A stretch of DNA of 64,000 bases, taken from positions 81,367 to 145,366 of the forward strand of contig NZ_JARPUS010000013.1 in assembly GCF_029537485.1 (NCBI RefSeq), given 5' to 3'. The notes under the pieces were generated by a model that saw only the letters and a program-made list of their open reading frames with translations, made no database searches and was not told where the DNA came from. This document shows positions 53,046-60,797 of the stretch, one piece after another. A program made the translations under genes and the position numbers. Source of the stretch: Pseudomonas sp. GOM6 (lineage in GTDB: Bacteria > Pseudomonadota > Gammaproteobacteria > Pseudomonadales > Pseudomonadaceae). Positions within the stretch are counted from its first letter, which is position 1. Every line of letters begins with the position of its first letter.

Positions 53046-54224
53046 CTATTGACCTCCTTGTGCATGCAGAGCGCCCTGCGCTTCGCGGATGACCGCCGCC
53101 AGGCGGCGCAGGCCCTCGCCGAGCTTTTCCGGCGGAACATGGCTGAAGTTCAGGCGCAGATGCCCGGGGTTGGCATCCGGGTCGACGAAGAACGGCTCGC
53201 CCGGCATGAACGCGACGTTCTGTGCCATGGCCGGCTGCAGCAGCGTGCGAGTGTCCAGCTTGTTGTTCAACGTCAGCCAGAAGAACAAGCCGCCCTGCGG
53301 CACCTGCCAGCTGGCCAGGTCGCCGAAGTGCTCCTCCAACGCCAGCTGCATGGCATCGCGGCGCACCCGGTAGAAGTCGCGCAACTCGGCCAGATGGGCA
53401 GCGTATTTCTCGGTGCCGAACCACTGCAGCGCCTGCCATTGACCAATGCGGTTGGTGTGCAGGTCGGCGGCCTGCTTCAGGCGCAGCAGGTGCGGGAACA
53501 GGTCGGGCGTGGCGATCAGGAAGCCGACGCGCAGGCCCGGCAGCAGGGTCTTCGACACAGTACCGGTGTAGATCCAGCTGGCACGCTGCATACGGCTGAC
53601 AATGGGCGTGGCACTGCCGGCATCGAACACCAGCTCGCGGTACGGTTCGTCTTCGATCAGGGTGACGTTGAACTCGTCGAGCAGCGCCGCCACGGCATCA
53701 CGCTTGGCCTCGCTGTAGCGCACGGCAGACGGGTTCTGGAAGGTCGGGATCAGGTAGGCGAAGGCCGGCTTGTGGCTCTGCAGGCGCTCGCGCAGCGCTT
53801 CCAGCTCGGGGCCGTCGGCCTCCTGGGGCACGGTGATGCAATCGGCGCCGAATAGCTGGAACGACTGCAGCGCGGCCAGGTAGGTCGGCGCCTCGACCAG
53901 GATCTCGGTGCCCGGATCGATAAACAGCTTGCTCGCCAGATCCAGCGTCTGCTGCGAGCCGCAGGTGATCAGCACCTGACTGGCATCGCATTTCACGCCG
54001 AGCTTGTTGGCCTCGGCGGCAATTGCCTCGCGCAGTGCAGGCTCGCCCTCGCTCATGCCGTACTGACCCAGCGAGGCCGGCATTTCGCTCCAGTCCACCT
54101 TGGGCAGCATCGGCTCGGCGGGCAAGCCGCCGGCAAAGGACATCACCTCCGGGCGCTGCGCCGCAGCAAGGATTTCGCGAATCAGGGAGCTTTTCAGGCG
54201 GGCAACGCGTTCGGAGAAGGCCAT
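53046..54224 (-). CDS. PLP-dependent aminotransferase, class I fold (2-aminoadipate aminotransferase-like)
   Basis: A 392-residue enzyme of the aspartate-aminotransferase fold. It shows the start MAFSERVARLKSSLIREILA, then FAGGLPAEPMLP, ITCGSQQTLDLASK, EDEPYRELVFD and the PLP-lysine segment GTVSKTLLPGLRVGF. This arrangement is typical of LysN/2-aminoadipate and similar branched or aromatic amino-acid aminotransferases. The donor is not predictable. ATG 54224 fits the family start. Divergent from the MarR gene with an operator-bearing 82-base gap. Confidence 0.9.
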   Translation of the reverse strand: MAFSERVARLKSSLIREILAAAQRPEVMSFAGGLPAEPMLPKVDWSEMPASLGQYGMSEGEPALREAIAAEANKLGVKCDASQVLITCGSQQTLDLASKLFIDPGTEILVEAPTYLAALQSFQLFGADCITVPQEADGPELEALRERLQSHKPAFAYLIPTFQNPSAVRYSEAKRDAVAALLDEFNVTLIEDEPYRELVFDAGSATPIVSRMQRASWIYTGTVSKTLLPGLRVGFLIATPDLFPHLLRLKQAADLHTNRIGQWQALQWFGTEKYAAHLAELRDFYRVRRDAMQLALEEHFGDLASWQVPQGGLFFWLTLNNKLDTRTLLQPAMAQNVAFMPGEPFFVDPDANPGHLRLNFSHVPPEKLGEGLRRLAAVIREAQGALHAQGGQ

Positions 54225-54257
54225 GGAATCACCGGGTAGCACAGGCAGGGAAAATTG

Positions 54258-54274
54258 GGTCAAACTGGTTGACC
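54258..54274. promoter_or_regulatory. Operator-like palindrome 1 (GGTCAA-N5-TTGACC)
   Basis: GGTCAAACTGGTTGACC, perfect 6-bp arms, in the gap between the aminotransferase and MarR genes. The spacing and half-site are repeated at 54301. Typical of MarR-type autoregulation. Confidence 0.6.
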
Positions 54275-54300
54275 GAAACTACGCCGGCCGCGATGGATAC

Positions 54301-54315
54301 GTCAATATGCTTGAC
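54301..54315. promoter_or_regulatory. Operator-like palindrome 2 (GTCAA-N5-TTGAC)
   Basis: GTCAATATGCTTGAC carries the same half-sites and 5-base spacer as the site at 54258, 42 bases between centres. It overlaps the ATG at 54307. Either the regulator's operator covers its own start codon, or translation starts at the next ATG (54331). Confidence 0.55.
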
Positions 54316-54747
54316 CTGAAAAACCCAACCATGCAGCAGAGTGCCATGGCGGCCTTCTTCTTTGGCTACCAGGCCTTCACCGCCAAGCCCGACGAGATGC
54401 TGGCCAAGCGCGGCCTGTCGCGGGTTCACCACCGCATCCTGTTCTTCATCGCCCGCCATCCGGGGCTGAGCGTCAGCCAGCTGCTCGGTTATCTGGGGGT
54501 CAGCAAGCAGGCGCTGAATACGCCACTGCGCCAGCTGCAGGAAATGCACATGGTGGAGAGCGTGGCGGCCACGGATGACAAACGCAAACGCCAGCTGGCG
54601 CTCACCAGCGAGGGCAGCAAGCTGGAAAAAGCCTTGCGCCGGGAACAGAGCAAGCTGCTGGAGCGCGTACTGCAGGAAGCCGGCGAACCGGCCATGCAGG
54701 CCTGGCTGGCGGTCAACCAGGCCCTGGCCAACACTCAAAAAAACTGA
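54307..54747 (+). CDS. MarR-family transcriptional regulator
   Basis: A 146-residue dimeric winged-helix regulator. The core is RVHHRILFFIARHPGLSVSQLLGYLGVSKQALNTPLRQLQEMHMVESVAATDDKRKRQLALTSEG, containing the recognition helix (SKQALNTPLRQL) and the beta-wing with DDKRKRQLAL. It is divergent from the aminotransferase-GST pair, and the shared gap has two matching palindromes, so it probably represses both directions. The start at 54307 overlaps palindrome 2; ATG 54331 is a shorter alternative. Confidence 0.92.
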   Translation: MLDLKNPTMQQSAMAAFFFGYQAFTAKPDEMLAKRGLSRVHHRILFFIARHPGLSVSQLLGYLGVSKQALNTPLRQLQEMHMVESVAATDDKRKRQLALTSEGSKLEKALRREQSKLLERVLQEAGEPAMQAWLAVNQALANTQKN

Positions 54748-54751
54748 GCGA

Positions 54752-55393
54752 TCAGGCGGCCTGATTGCCCTTCAGCTCGCGGGCACCGCGGAAGAACACC
54801 AGCGCCATGGCCAGCGTGCCACCCAGTAGCGGGATAATGGCAACGACCACTAGCACCACCGAAGCGAACATTCCGCCACCGACGATCTCCATCCAGGCCA
54901 TCACCCGTAGCGCTGGATAGGGGTTGGCGATACGCAGCAAAACAATTCCCAGCCACAGCGTCATCACGCCCATCAGCATGATCGTGGCGAAGAAACCCAG
55001 GGTCTTCCAGCCCAGCTCCGTGAAGATCGCATCCCCCCAGAGCCAGTCAAGTCCCTCGGCCAGCAGGCTAAACACAATGATCAGGGCAATGGGGATCAAG
55101 AGCCCCTTGGCGGCGAAACGCTGCTCCAGAAACGTCCTCAGGCGCAGCAGCAGATAACAGCCCAACACCGTCGACAACAGGCCCAGCCAGTCGCCCACGC
55201 GCTCGCTGAGCGAGCCCGGCTGCTCAGCTGCAAACATGACCGCCAGCAGCGACACCAGAATCATGGCGATCGAGGCCAGGCTCAGCCAGGCCAGCAGTTG
55301 CAGCTGCCCGACGCTCCACCCCGCCAGTGAGCGGGGAGCCTGTTCATCAATCAGCGCGACTTGCGGTGCGGCATAGGGATTGTTCGGATCCAT
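54752..55393 (-). CDS. Multi-pass membrane protein of unknown function
   Basis: A 213-residue protein with an N-terminal MDPNNPYAAPQV tag, a pattern common in uncharacterised membrane proteins. About six transmembrane helices follow. No recognised domain or catalytic motif. Its stop lies 4 bases from the convergent MarR stop. Confidence 0.72.
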   Translation of the reverse strand: MDPNNPYAAPQVALIDEQAPRSLAGWSVGQLQLLAWLSLASIAMILVSLLAVMFAAEQPGSLSERVGDWLGLLSTVLGCYLLLRLRTFLEQRFAAKGLLIPIALIIVFSLLAEGLDWLWGDAIFTELGWKTLGFFATIMLMGVMTLWLGIVLLRIANPYPALRVMAWMEIVGGGMFASVVLVVVAIIPLLGGTLAMALVFFRGARELKGNQAA

Positions 55394-55533
55394 GGCATTT
55401 CCTTATGAGAGGAGAACAGTATTTCCAGCCAAGCACAGTGGCAAAAACTGTACCGCCGATTGACGGTATCGCTGTATCGGGACGACCGCCTGCACAGCGC
55501 ATAGGCTGCCAGCAACCTCGGAGAATCACTATC

Positions 55534-56139
55534 ATGACCCCGGAACTGCTGCTCGCTTTTGTGCTTTTCGCTTTCGTCACCTCCATCACGCCCGGCCCGA
55601 ACAACACCATGTTGCTGGCTTCCGGGGTGAACTTCGGCGTGCGCCGCAGCCTGCCGCATCTGCTCGGCATCAGCCTGGGCTTCATGGTGCTGGTGGCCTC
55701 CGTCGGCCTGGGCCTGGGCCAGCTGTTCGAACAGTTTCCGGCGCTGTACACGGCGCTGCGCTATGGCGGCGCGGTCTACCTGCTGTACCTGGCTTGGAAG
55801 ATTGCCGGGGCTGGCGCGCCGGATGCAAACGGTCAAAGTACGGGCAAACCCTTTACTTTCCTTCAGGCAGCCGCATTCCAGTGGATCAACCCCAAGGCCT
55901 GGATCATGGCCATCGGCGCCATCACTACCTATACGCCGCAGGAAGGCTTTCTGACCAATGTGCTGCTGATCGCCGCCCTCTTTGCACTGGTCAACTGCCC
56001 GACCTGCAGCCTGTGGGCCGTGGCCGGCAGCCTGCTGCGCCGCTGGCTGAATCGCCCGGCGATATTGCGCGCCTTCAACATCGCCATGGCCCTGCTGCTG
56101 GTGGCCTCGCTCTACCCTATCCTCAAGGACAGTTTCTGA
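55534..56139 (+). CDS. LysE/RhtB-family amino-acid exporter
   Basis: A 201-residue inner-membrane exporter of about six helices with the family start TSITPGPNNTMLLASGVNFGVRRSLPHLLGISLG and the central AAAFQWINPKAW motif. It exports small amino acids or related metabolites; the substrate is unknown. It overlaps the next gene (TGATG), so the two transporters are made together. Confidence 0.93.
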   Translation: MTPELLLAFVLFAFVTSITPGPNNTMLLASGVNFGVRRSLPHLLGISLGFMVLVASVGLGLGQLFEQFPALYTALRYGGAVYLLYLAWKIAGAGAPDANGQSTGKPFTFLQAAAFQWINPKAWIMAIGAITTYTPQEGFLTNVLLIAALFALVNCPTCSLWAVAGSLLRRWLNRPAILRAFNIAMALLLVASLYPILKDSF

Positions 56140-57338
56140 TGACCGACAGCACCATGGACAGCGTCAAGCGCCTGCGCCCTTTCGCCGATTCCTCCCCCTC
56201 CGCCGTGGTCGCCGGCTTCGTCGCCGCCCTGACCGGTTACACCAGCACCCTGGTGCTGATGTTCCAAGCCGGCCAGGCCGCCGGCTTGAGTACCGCACAG
56301 ATTTCTTCCTGGCTGTGGGCGCTGTCGATCGGCATGGCCATCTGCACCATCGGCCTGTCACTGCGCTATCGCGCCCCGGTCGTAGTGGCCTGGTCGACGC
56401 CCGGCGCGGTGCTGCTGATCACCAGCATGCCCGGCGTAAGTTACCCGGAAGCGATTGGCGCCTTCGTGGTCTGTGCTGTGCTGCTCGCCGTGCTGGGGCT
56501 GTCCGGTACCTTCGAGCGGGTCATGCGTCACCTGCCCGCCTCGCTCGCCGCGGCGCTTCTGGCCGGTATTCTGTTTCGCATCGGCAGCGAGATCTTCATC
56601 GCCGCGCAGACCAGTACCTTGCTGGTGCTGGCGATGTTCTTCAGCTTTCTGCTGTGCAAACGCCTGTTGCCACGCTATGCGGTGATGGTGGCGCTGCTGG
56701 TCGGTGGTGTAGTCGCCGGCGCCCAGGGCATGCTGGATTTCAGCCACTTCAAACTGCAGGTAGCCGTGCCGGTATGGACCACGCCGAGCTTCTCCTGGAG
56801 TGCGGCGATCAGCATCGGCATTCCGCTGTTCGTGGTAGCAATGGCCTCGCAGAACATTCCCGGCATCGCCGTGCTGCGCACCGACGGCTACGACCTGCCC
56901 CCCTCACCACTGATCGCTACCACAGGCATCGCCTCGCTGCTGCTGGCGCCCTTCGGCTCCCACGGCATCAACCTGGCCGCGATCAGTGCCGCGATCTGCA
57001 CCGGCCCGGAGGCCCATGAAGACAAGCACAAGCGCTACACCGCTGCGTTGTGGAACGGCGTGTTCTGTGGCCTAGCCGGGATCTTCGCCGCGACCCTGGC
57101 CTCGCTGTTTGCCGCCTTCCCTAGCGCCCTTGTGCTATCCATCGCGGCCCTGGCCCTGCTCGGCTCCATCGGCAACGGTCTGGCCCAGGCGATGAACGCC
57201 CCGGCGGAGCGCGATGCGGCGCTGATCACCTTCATGATCACCGCCTCGGGCATGACCCTGCTCGGCATCGGCTCGGCCTTCTGGGGCCTGGTCGGTGGGG
57301 CCGTGACCCTGTTGATGCTCAACTGGCGCAAAAGCTGA
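56139..57338 (+). CDS. BenE-family benzoate/H+ symporter-like transporter
   Basis: A 399-residue, 12-helix transporter of the BenE family. It shows ADSSPSAVVAGFVAALTGYTSTLVLMFQA near the N-terminus, then APVVVAWSTPGAVLL, IPLFVVAMASQNIPGIAVLR and GSHGINLAAISAAICTGPEAH. The family imports benzoate in some species, but no benzoate-degradation genes are nearby, so the substrate is open. A terminator follows. Confidence 0.93.
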   Translation: MTDSTMDSVKRLRPFADSSPSAVVAGFVAALTGYTSTLVLMFQAGQAAGLSTAQISSWLWALSIGMAICTIGLSLRYRAPVVVAWSTPGAVLLITSMPGVSYPEAIGAFVVCAVLLAVLGLSGTFERVMRHLPASLAAALLAGILFRIGSEIFIAAQTSTLLVLAMFFSFLLCKRLLPRYAVMVALLVGGVVAGAQGMLDFSHFKLQVAVPVWTTPSFSWSAAISIGIPLFVVAMASQNIPGIAVLRTDGYDLPPSPLIATTGIASLLLAPFGSHGINLAAISAAICTGPEAHEDKHKRYTAALWNGVFCGLAGIFAATLASLFAAFPSALVLSIAALALLGSIGNGLAQAMNAPAERDAALITFMITASGMTLLGIGSAFWGLVGGAVTLLMLNWRKS

Positions 57339-57352
57339 GTGAGACAACCACA

Positions 57353-57381
57353 AAAAAGCCCGGGAAGTACCCGGGCTTTTT
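57353..57381. terminator. Bidirectional terminator
   Basis: AAAAAGCCCGGG-AAGTA-CCCGGGCTTTTT, a 12-bp stem including flanking A- and T-runs, between convergent benE-like and BASS genes. Confidence 0.93.
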
Positions 57382-57393
57382 ATTGCATGTGAT

Positions 57394-58290
57394 TTACGCC
57401 GCTTCGGCTTCCTCCGCCGCCAGCTCCTTGCCGTGGGCGAAGTTGACCCACCAGCCAAACGCCGCCGCGGTGAAGAACATAATGAAGCTGTAGATTGCCG
57501 CCGGGATGCCCATGGTGGCGTTGTTCAGCAACATCGGGCTGAGTGCCAGGGCGATGGCCAGGGTGCCGTTGTGAATACCGATCTCCATGCCAATGGCCAC
57601 GGCCTGGCGGCGAGGCAACTTCATCAGGCGCGGCACACCATACCCCACGGCAAGGCTGATCAGGTTGAACAGCAGCGCCGCCATACCCACCACCGGGGCG
57701 TACTCGACCACGGTCTGCCAGTCCTTGACGAAGGCCAATATCACCACCAGCAGCAGGAACAGCGCGGAGATGATCTTCACCGGCTTCTCCATAGCCTGAG
57801 CGAAGCCCGGCGCCAACCGGCGGATGACCATGCCGATGGCCACCGGCCCGAGCACAATGGCGAACACCTGCACTACTTTGGCGAACTGCAGCGGAATGGC
57901 CTGATCGCCTTCCATGAAGTAAGCCAGCGACAGGTTGACGATCAGCGGCATGGTGAGGATCGCTACCACCGAGTTGACTGCCGTCAATGTGATGTTCAGG
58001 GCGACGTCACCATGAGCCAGATGGCTGTAGAGGTTGGCGCTGGTGCCGCCAGGCGAAGCTGCCAGCAGCATCAGGCCCACGGCCAGCGCCGGCGCCAGGC
58101 CAAAGCCCTTGACGATGAAAAAGCACACCAGCGGCAGCAACAGCAGCTGACAGCCCAGACCGATCATTACAGGCTTCGGGTATTTGACCACCCGCATGAA
58201 GTCGGCCACGGTCAATGACAGGCCCAGGCCGAGCATGATGATGCCCAGGGCGATAGGAAGGAACGCGGTCAGCAAGGGTGAAGCAGTCAT
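57394..58290 (-). CDS. Bile acid:Na+ symporter (BASS) family transporter
   Basis: A 298-residue, about 9-10-helix protein with the BASS signatures LGIIMLGLGLSLTVADF, LLAASPGGTSANLYSHLAHGDVALNITLTAVNS and AVAIGMEIGIHNGTLAIALAL, the crossover regions that hold sodium. Bacterial members move organic anions such as pantoate or keto acids. The substrate is unknown. Confidence 0.93.
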   Translation of the reverse strand: MTASPLLTAFLPIALGIIMLGLGLSLTVADFMRVVKYPKPVMIGLGCQLLLLPLVCFFIVKGFGLAPALAVGLMLLAASPGGTSANLYSHLAHGDVALNITLTAVNSVVAILTMPLIVNLSLAYFMEGDQAIPLQFAKVVQVFAIVLGPVAIGMVIRRLAPGFAQAMEKPVKIISALFLLLVVILAFVKDWQTVVEYAPVVGMAALLFNLISLAVGYGVPRLMKLPRRQAVAIGMEIGIHNGTLAIALALSPMLLNNATMGIPAAIYSFIMFFTAAAFGWWVNFAHGKELAAEEAEAA

Positions 58291-58396
58291 TATTGTTGTT
58301 CTCCGGAACGAAGGGCTGCGGCGATTCTTGTCGAGCCAGACAAACCTTGTAACTGGCTTTGCGTGCCAAAGAGCTGGGTACTCGTAACAGAATGCA

Positions 58397-58422
58397 AAAA
58401 GGGCGCCCTAGGGCGCCCTTTT
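58397..58422. terminator. Terminator hairpin beside the SDR gene
   Basis: AAAAGGGCGCCC-TA-GGGCGCCCTTTT, with the stem ending 3 bases past the SDR stop on the minus strand. It insulates the SDR gene from the BASS gene and could also serve the plus strand. Confidence 0.9.
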
Positions 58423-58424
58423 CG

Positions 58425-59186
58425 TCAGATTGCGGTGGCCCCGCCATCGACCGCCAAGGCATGGCCGGTGGTAAAACCGGCTGCATCACTGCACAGATAC
58501 AGCACCGCAGCGGCGATCTCCTCGACTTTGCCAATGCGCCCGACAGGGTGCATGCCTGCTACGAACTCGGCCTTCTTCGGGTCGGCTTCGTAAGCACGGC
58601 GGAACATGTCGGTATCGATCACCGCCGGGCACACGGCATTGACGCGGATCTTCTTCTTGCCGTACTCGACGGCGGCCGACTTGGTCAGGCCGATGACTGC
58701 ATGCTTGGAGGCGGCGTAAATACTCATCTTGGGCGCGGCCCCCAACCCGGCAATCGAGGCGGTGTTGACGATGGCGCCACCGCCCTGGGCCAGCATGATC
58801 GGCAACTGGTGCTTCATGCACAGCCATACGCCTTTGACGTTGACGCCCATGATGGCGTCGAACTCATCCTCGCTGCCGTCGGCCAGCTTGCCCTTCTCGA
58901 TCTCGATGCCGGCGTTGTTGAAGGCGTAGTCCAGGCGACCGTAGCTGGCCACCACCTGGGCCATCAGCGCCTGTACCTCGGTGTCGCGGCTGACATCGCA
59001 ACGCACGAAGGTCGCTTCGCCACCCGCATCACGAATCAGCTGTACGGTGCCTTCGCCGCCTGCCACATCGACATCGGACACCACCACCTGCAGCCCTTCG
59101 GCGGCAAAGGCCAGCGCAGTCGCGCGACCAATGCCTGCAGCACCACCAGTAACCAGGGCAACCTTGCCGGAGAAACTCATGCTCAT
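58425..59186 (-). CDS. Short-chain dehydrogenase/reductase
   Basis: A 253-residue classical SDR. The cofactor motif is TGGAAGIGRAT (about 14-24), with NNAG and the catalytic S-Y-K (TASIAGLGAAPKMSIYAASKHAVIG). The C-terminus is typical (GHALAVDGGATAI). The acidic residue after strand 2 (VVVSDVD) suggests NAD(H) preference. The substrate is unknown. Two in-frame ATGs exist (59186, 59180); GAGGA suits the first. Confidence 0.93.
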   Translation of the reverse strand: MSMSFSGKVALVTGGAAGIGRATALAFAAEGLQVVVSDVDVAGGEGTVQLIRDAGGEATFVRCDVSRDTEVQALMAQVVASYGRLDYAFNNAGIEIEKGKLADGSEDEFDAIMGVNVKGVWLCMKHQLPIMLAQGGGAIVNTASIAGLGAAPKMSIYAASKHAVIGLTKSAAVEYGKKKIRVNAVCPAVIDTDMFRRAYEADPKKAEFVAGMHPVGRIGKVEEIAAAVLYLCSDAAGFTTGHALAVDGGATAI

Positions 59187-59410
59187 CTATGCATCCTCGA
59201 AGGGCTGAAATCTGTAGCCGAGTCTAGCCAGCCCCGGCCTTGCTGCGTCAGCACTATCAGGTCGGCATAGAAAGGCGCATCCAAACGAGTGATAAAGAGC
59301 GACAAGGGTAATCAACCAAATTCATACCAAAGCATTCTGTTAAGTAACGAACCTTGCCGCCTAGCCTGCAGCGGTCTATCACCACCACTTCACTTCTTGG
59401 AGTTCCTGCC

Positions 59411-60415
59411 ATGTCCCAGACCAACCGCCAGTTCCTGCTTGCCAAACGCCCGGTCGGCGCGGCCACTCGCGACACCTTCACCTATGTGGAAGCCCCGGTA
59501 GGCGAGCCCGGCCCTAACCAGATTCTGGTGGAAAACCTCTACCTGTCGCTGGACCCGGCCATGCGTGGCTGGATGAACGATGCCAAGTCCTACATTCCGC
59601 CGGTGGGCATCGGCGAAGTCATGCGTGCCCTCGGTGTGGGCAAGGTGATCGCCTCCAACCACCCGGACTTCGCCGTCGGCGACCACGTCAACGGCGCCCT
59701 CGGCGTGCAGGACTACTTCTGCGGTGAGCCGCGCGGTTTCTACAAGGTCGACCCCAGCCGCGCGCCACTGCCGCTGTACCTCTCGGCCCTGGGCATGACC
59801 GGCATGACCGCCTACTTCGCCTTCCTCGACGTCGGCCAGCCGAAAGAAGGCGACACCGTGGTGATTTCCGGCGCGGCCGGTGCGGTGGGCAGCGTGGTCG
59901 GACAAATTGCCAAGATCAAGGGCTGCCGCGTGGTCGGCATCGCTGGCGGCGCCGAGAAATGCAAACTGTTGAAGGATGAACTCGGCTTCGACGGCGTGAT
60001 CGACTACAAGAGCGAAGACCTGCATGCGGCCCTCAAGCGTGAGTGCCCGAAAGGCGTGGACGTGTACTTCGACAACGTCGGCGGCGAGATCCTCGACGCC
60101 GTACTGACCCGCATCGCGCCCAAGGCCCGCATCGTCATCTGCGGCGCCATCAGCCAGTACAACAACAAGGAAAACGTCAAAGGCCCGGCCAACTACCTGT
60201 CGCTGCTGGTCAACCGTGCACGCATGGAAGGCTTCGTGGTAATGGATTACGCCGCGCAGTTCGCCGATGCCGCCAAGGAAATGGGCGGCTGGATGGCCGA
60301 AGGCAAGCTGAAGAGCAAGGAGGACATCGTCGAAGGTCTGGAAACCTTCCCGGAAACCCTGAGCAAGCTGTTCACCGGCGAGAACTTCGGCAAACTGGTG
60401 CTCAAGGTTCGCTAA
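59411..60415 (+). CDS. NADPH-dependent alkenal/one oxidoreductase, CurA-like (MDR family)
   Basis: A 334-residue zinc-free medium-chain reductase. It opens FLLAKRPVGAATRDTFTYVEAPV, with YLSLDPAMRGWMNDAKSYIPPVGIGEVMRA and the nucleotide motif ISGAAGAVGSVVGQIAKIKG, then VDVYFDNVGGEILDAVL. It is very like the leukotriene B4 dehydrogenase/curcumin reductase group that saturates alpha,beta-unsaturated carbonyls. A detoxification role is likely. Start ATG 59411 matches family members. The 224-base gap to the divergent SDR gene is AT-richer but shows no motif I can name. Confidence 0.94.
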   Translation: MSQTNRQFLLAKRPVGAATRDTFTYVEAPVGEPGPNQILVENLYLSLDPAMRGWMNDAKSYIPPVGIGEVMRALGVGKVIASNHPDFAVGDHVNGALGVQDYFCGEPRGFYKVDPSRAPLPLYLSALGMTGMTAYFAFLDVGQPKEGDTVVISGAAGAVGSVVGQIAKIKGCRVVGIAGGAEKCKLLKDELGFDGVIDYKSEDLHAALKRECPKGVDVYFDNVGGEILDAVLTRIAPKARIVICGAISQYNNKENVKGPANYLSLLVNRARMEGFVVMDYAAQFADAAKEMGGWMAEGKLKSKEDIVEGLETFPETLSKLFTGENFGKLVLKVR

Positions 60416-60455
60416 GTCAGACCGCGACAAAAGCAGCGAGCAACACCTGGCAGAA

Positions 60456-60487
60456 CGAAAGGGGCGGCCTGTAGGTCGCCCCTTTCG
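60456..60487 (+). terminator. Terminator after the CurA-like gene
   Basis: A 14-bp stem (CGAAAGGGGCGGCC with GGTCGCCCCTTTCG, one G-U pair) with a 4-base loop followed by TCTTTC, 40 bases past the stop. Confidence 0.8.
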
Positions 60488-60528
60488 TCTTTCAGCTTAC
60501 CCGTGCCGGCTTGCCTGACGTACGAGCA

Positions 60529-60630
60529 TCAACGACGCTCAATGTCGATCACTTCCAGCGAGCGTTGGCCGAAGTTCACCGAAGCGATGCTGATATCCGT
60601 GAGCAGCCACACTTCTTGGCCACAGGTCAT
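60529..60630 (-). CDS. Possible 33-residue peptide or gene remnant
   Basis: In the 382-base gap between the CurA-like and aer genes, the minus strand has a short frame (MTCGQEVWLLTDISIASVNF, ending RSLEVIDIERR). Its amino-acid composition looks protein-like. There is no clear ribosome site, and a stop lies 8 codons upstream. It may be a small protein or the tail of a lost gene. The rest of the gap holds the terminator and the FliA promoter of aer. Confidence 0.3.
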   Translation of the reverse strand: MTCGQEVWLLTDISIASVNFGQRSLEVIDIERR

Positions 60631-60734
60631 TTGCGACCGTGCCGGGCACCACTATCCAGCACACGCCAAACCAACCCTACAGATACAGACCCGACACTGG
60701 CGCAGTTTTATCTGCCGCCCCGCCGCGCAGTCGT

Positions 60735-60761
60735 TAAACTTATTCCTGAAACGGCCGATGC
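60735..60761 (+). promoter_or_regulatory. FliA (sigma-28) promoter of aer
   Basis: TAAA, exactly 15 bases, then GCCGATGC, against the consensus TAAA-N15-GCCGATAA: 10 of 12 defined positions match. It ends 36 bases before the aer ATG, so aer belongs to the late flagellar/chemotaxis regulon. Confidence 0.8.
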
Positions 60762-60797
60762 GCCGGCATACATCATCTATTGCCAAAAGCGATACCC

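Noticed and set aside
52441..53439. 332-codon version of the GST gene
   Set aside because: The extra N-terminal 132 codons are antisense-like noise over the aminotransferase gene. A strong AAGGAGGTC precedes ATG 53043, which gives a normal GST.
55794..56138. Read-through extension of the BenE-like gene into the LysE gene
   Set aside because: The extension is an out-of-frame reading of lysE. ATG 56139 overlapping the lysE stop is the natural coupled start.
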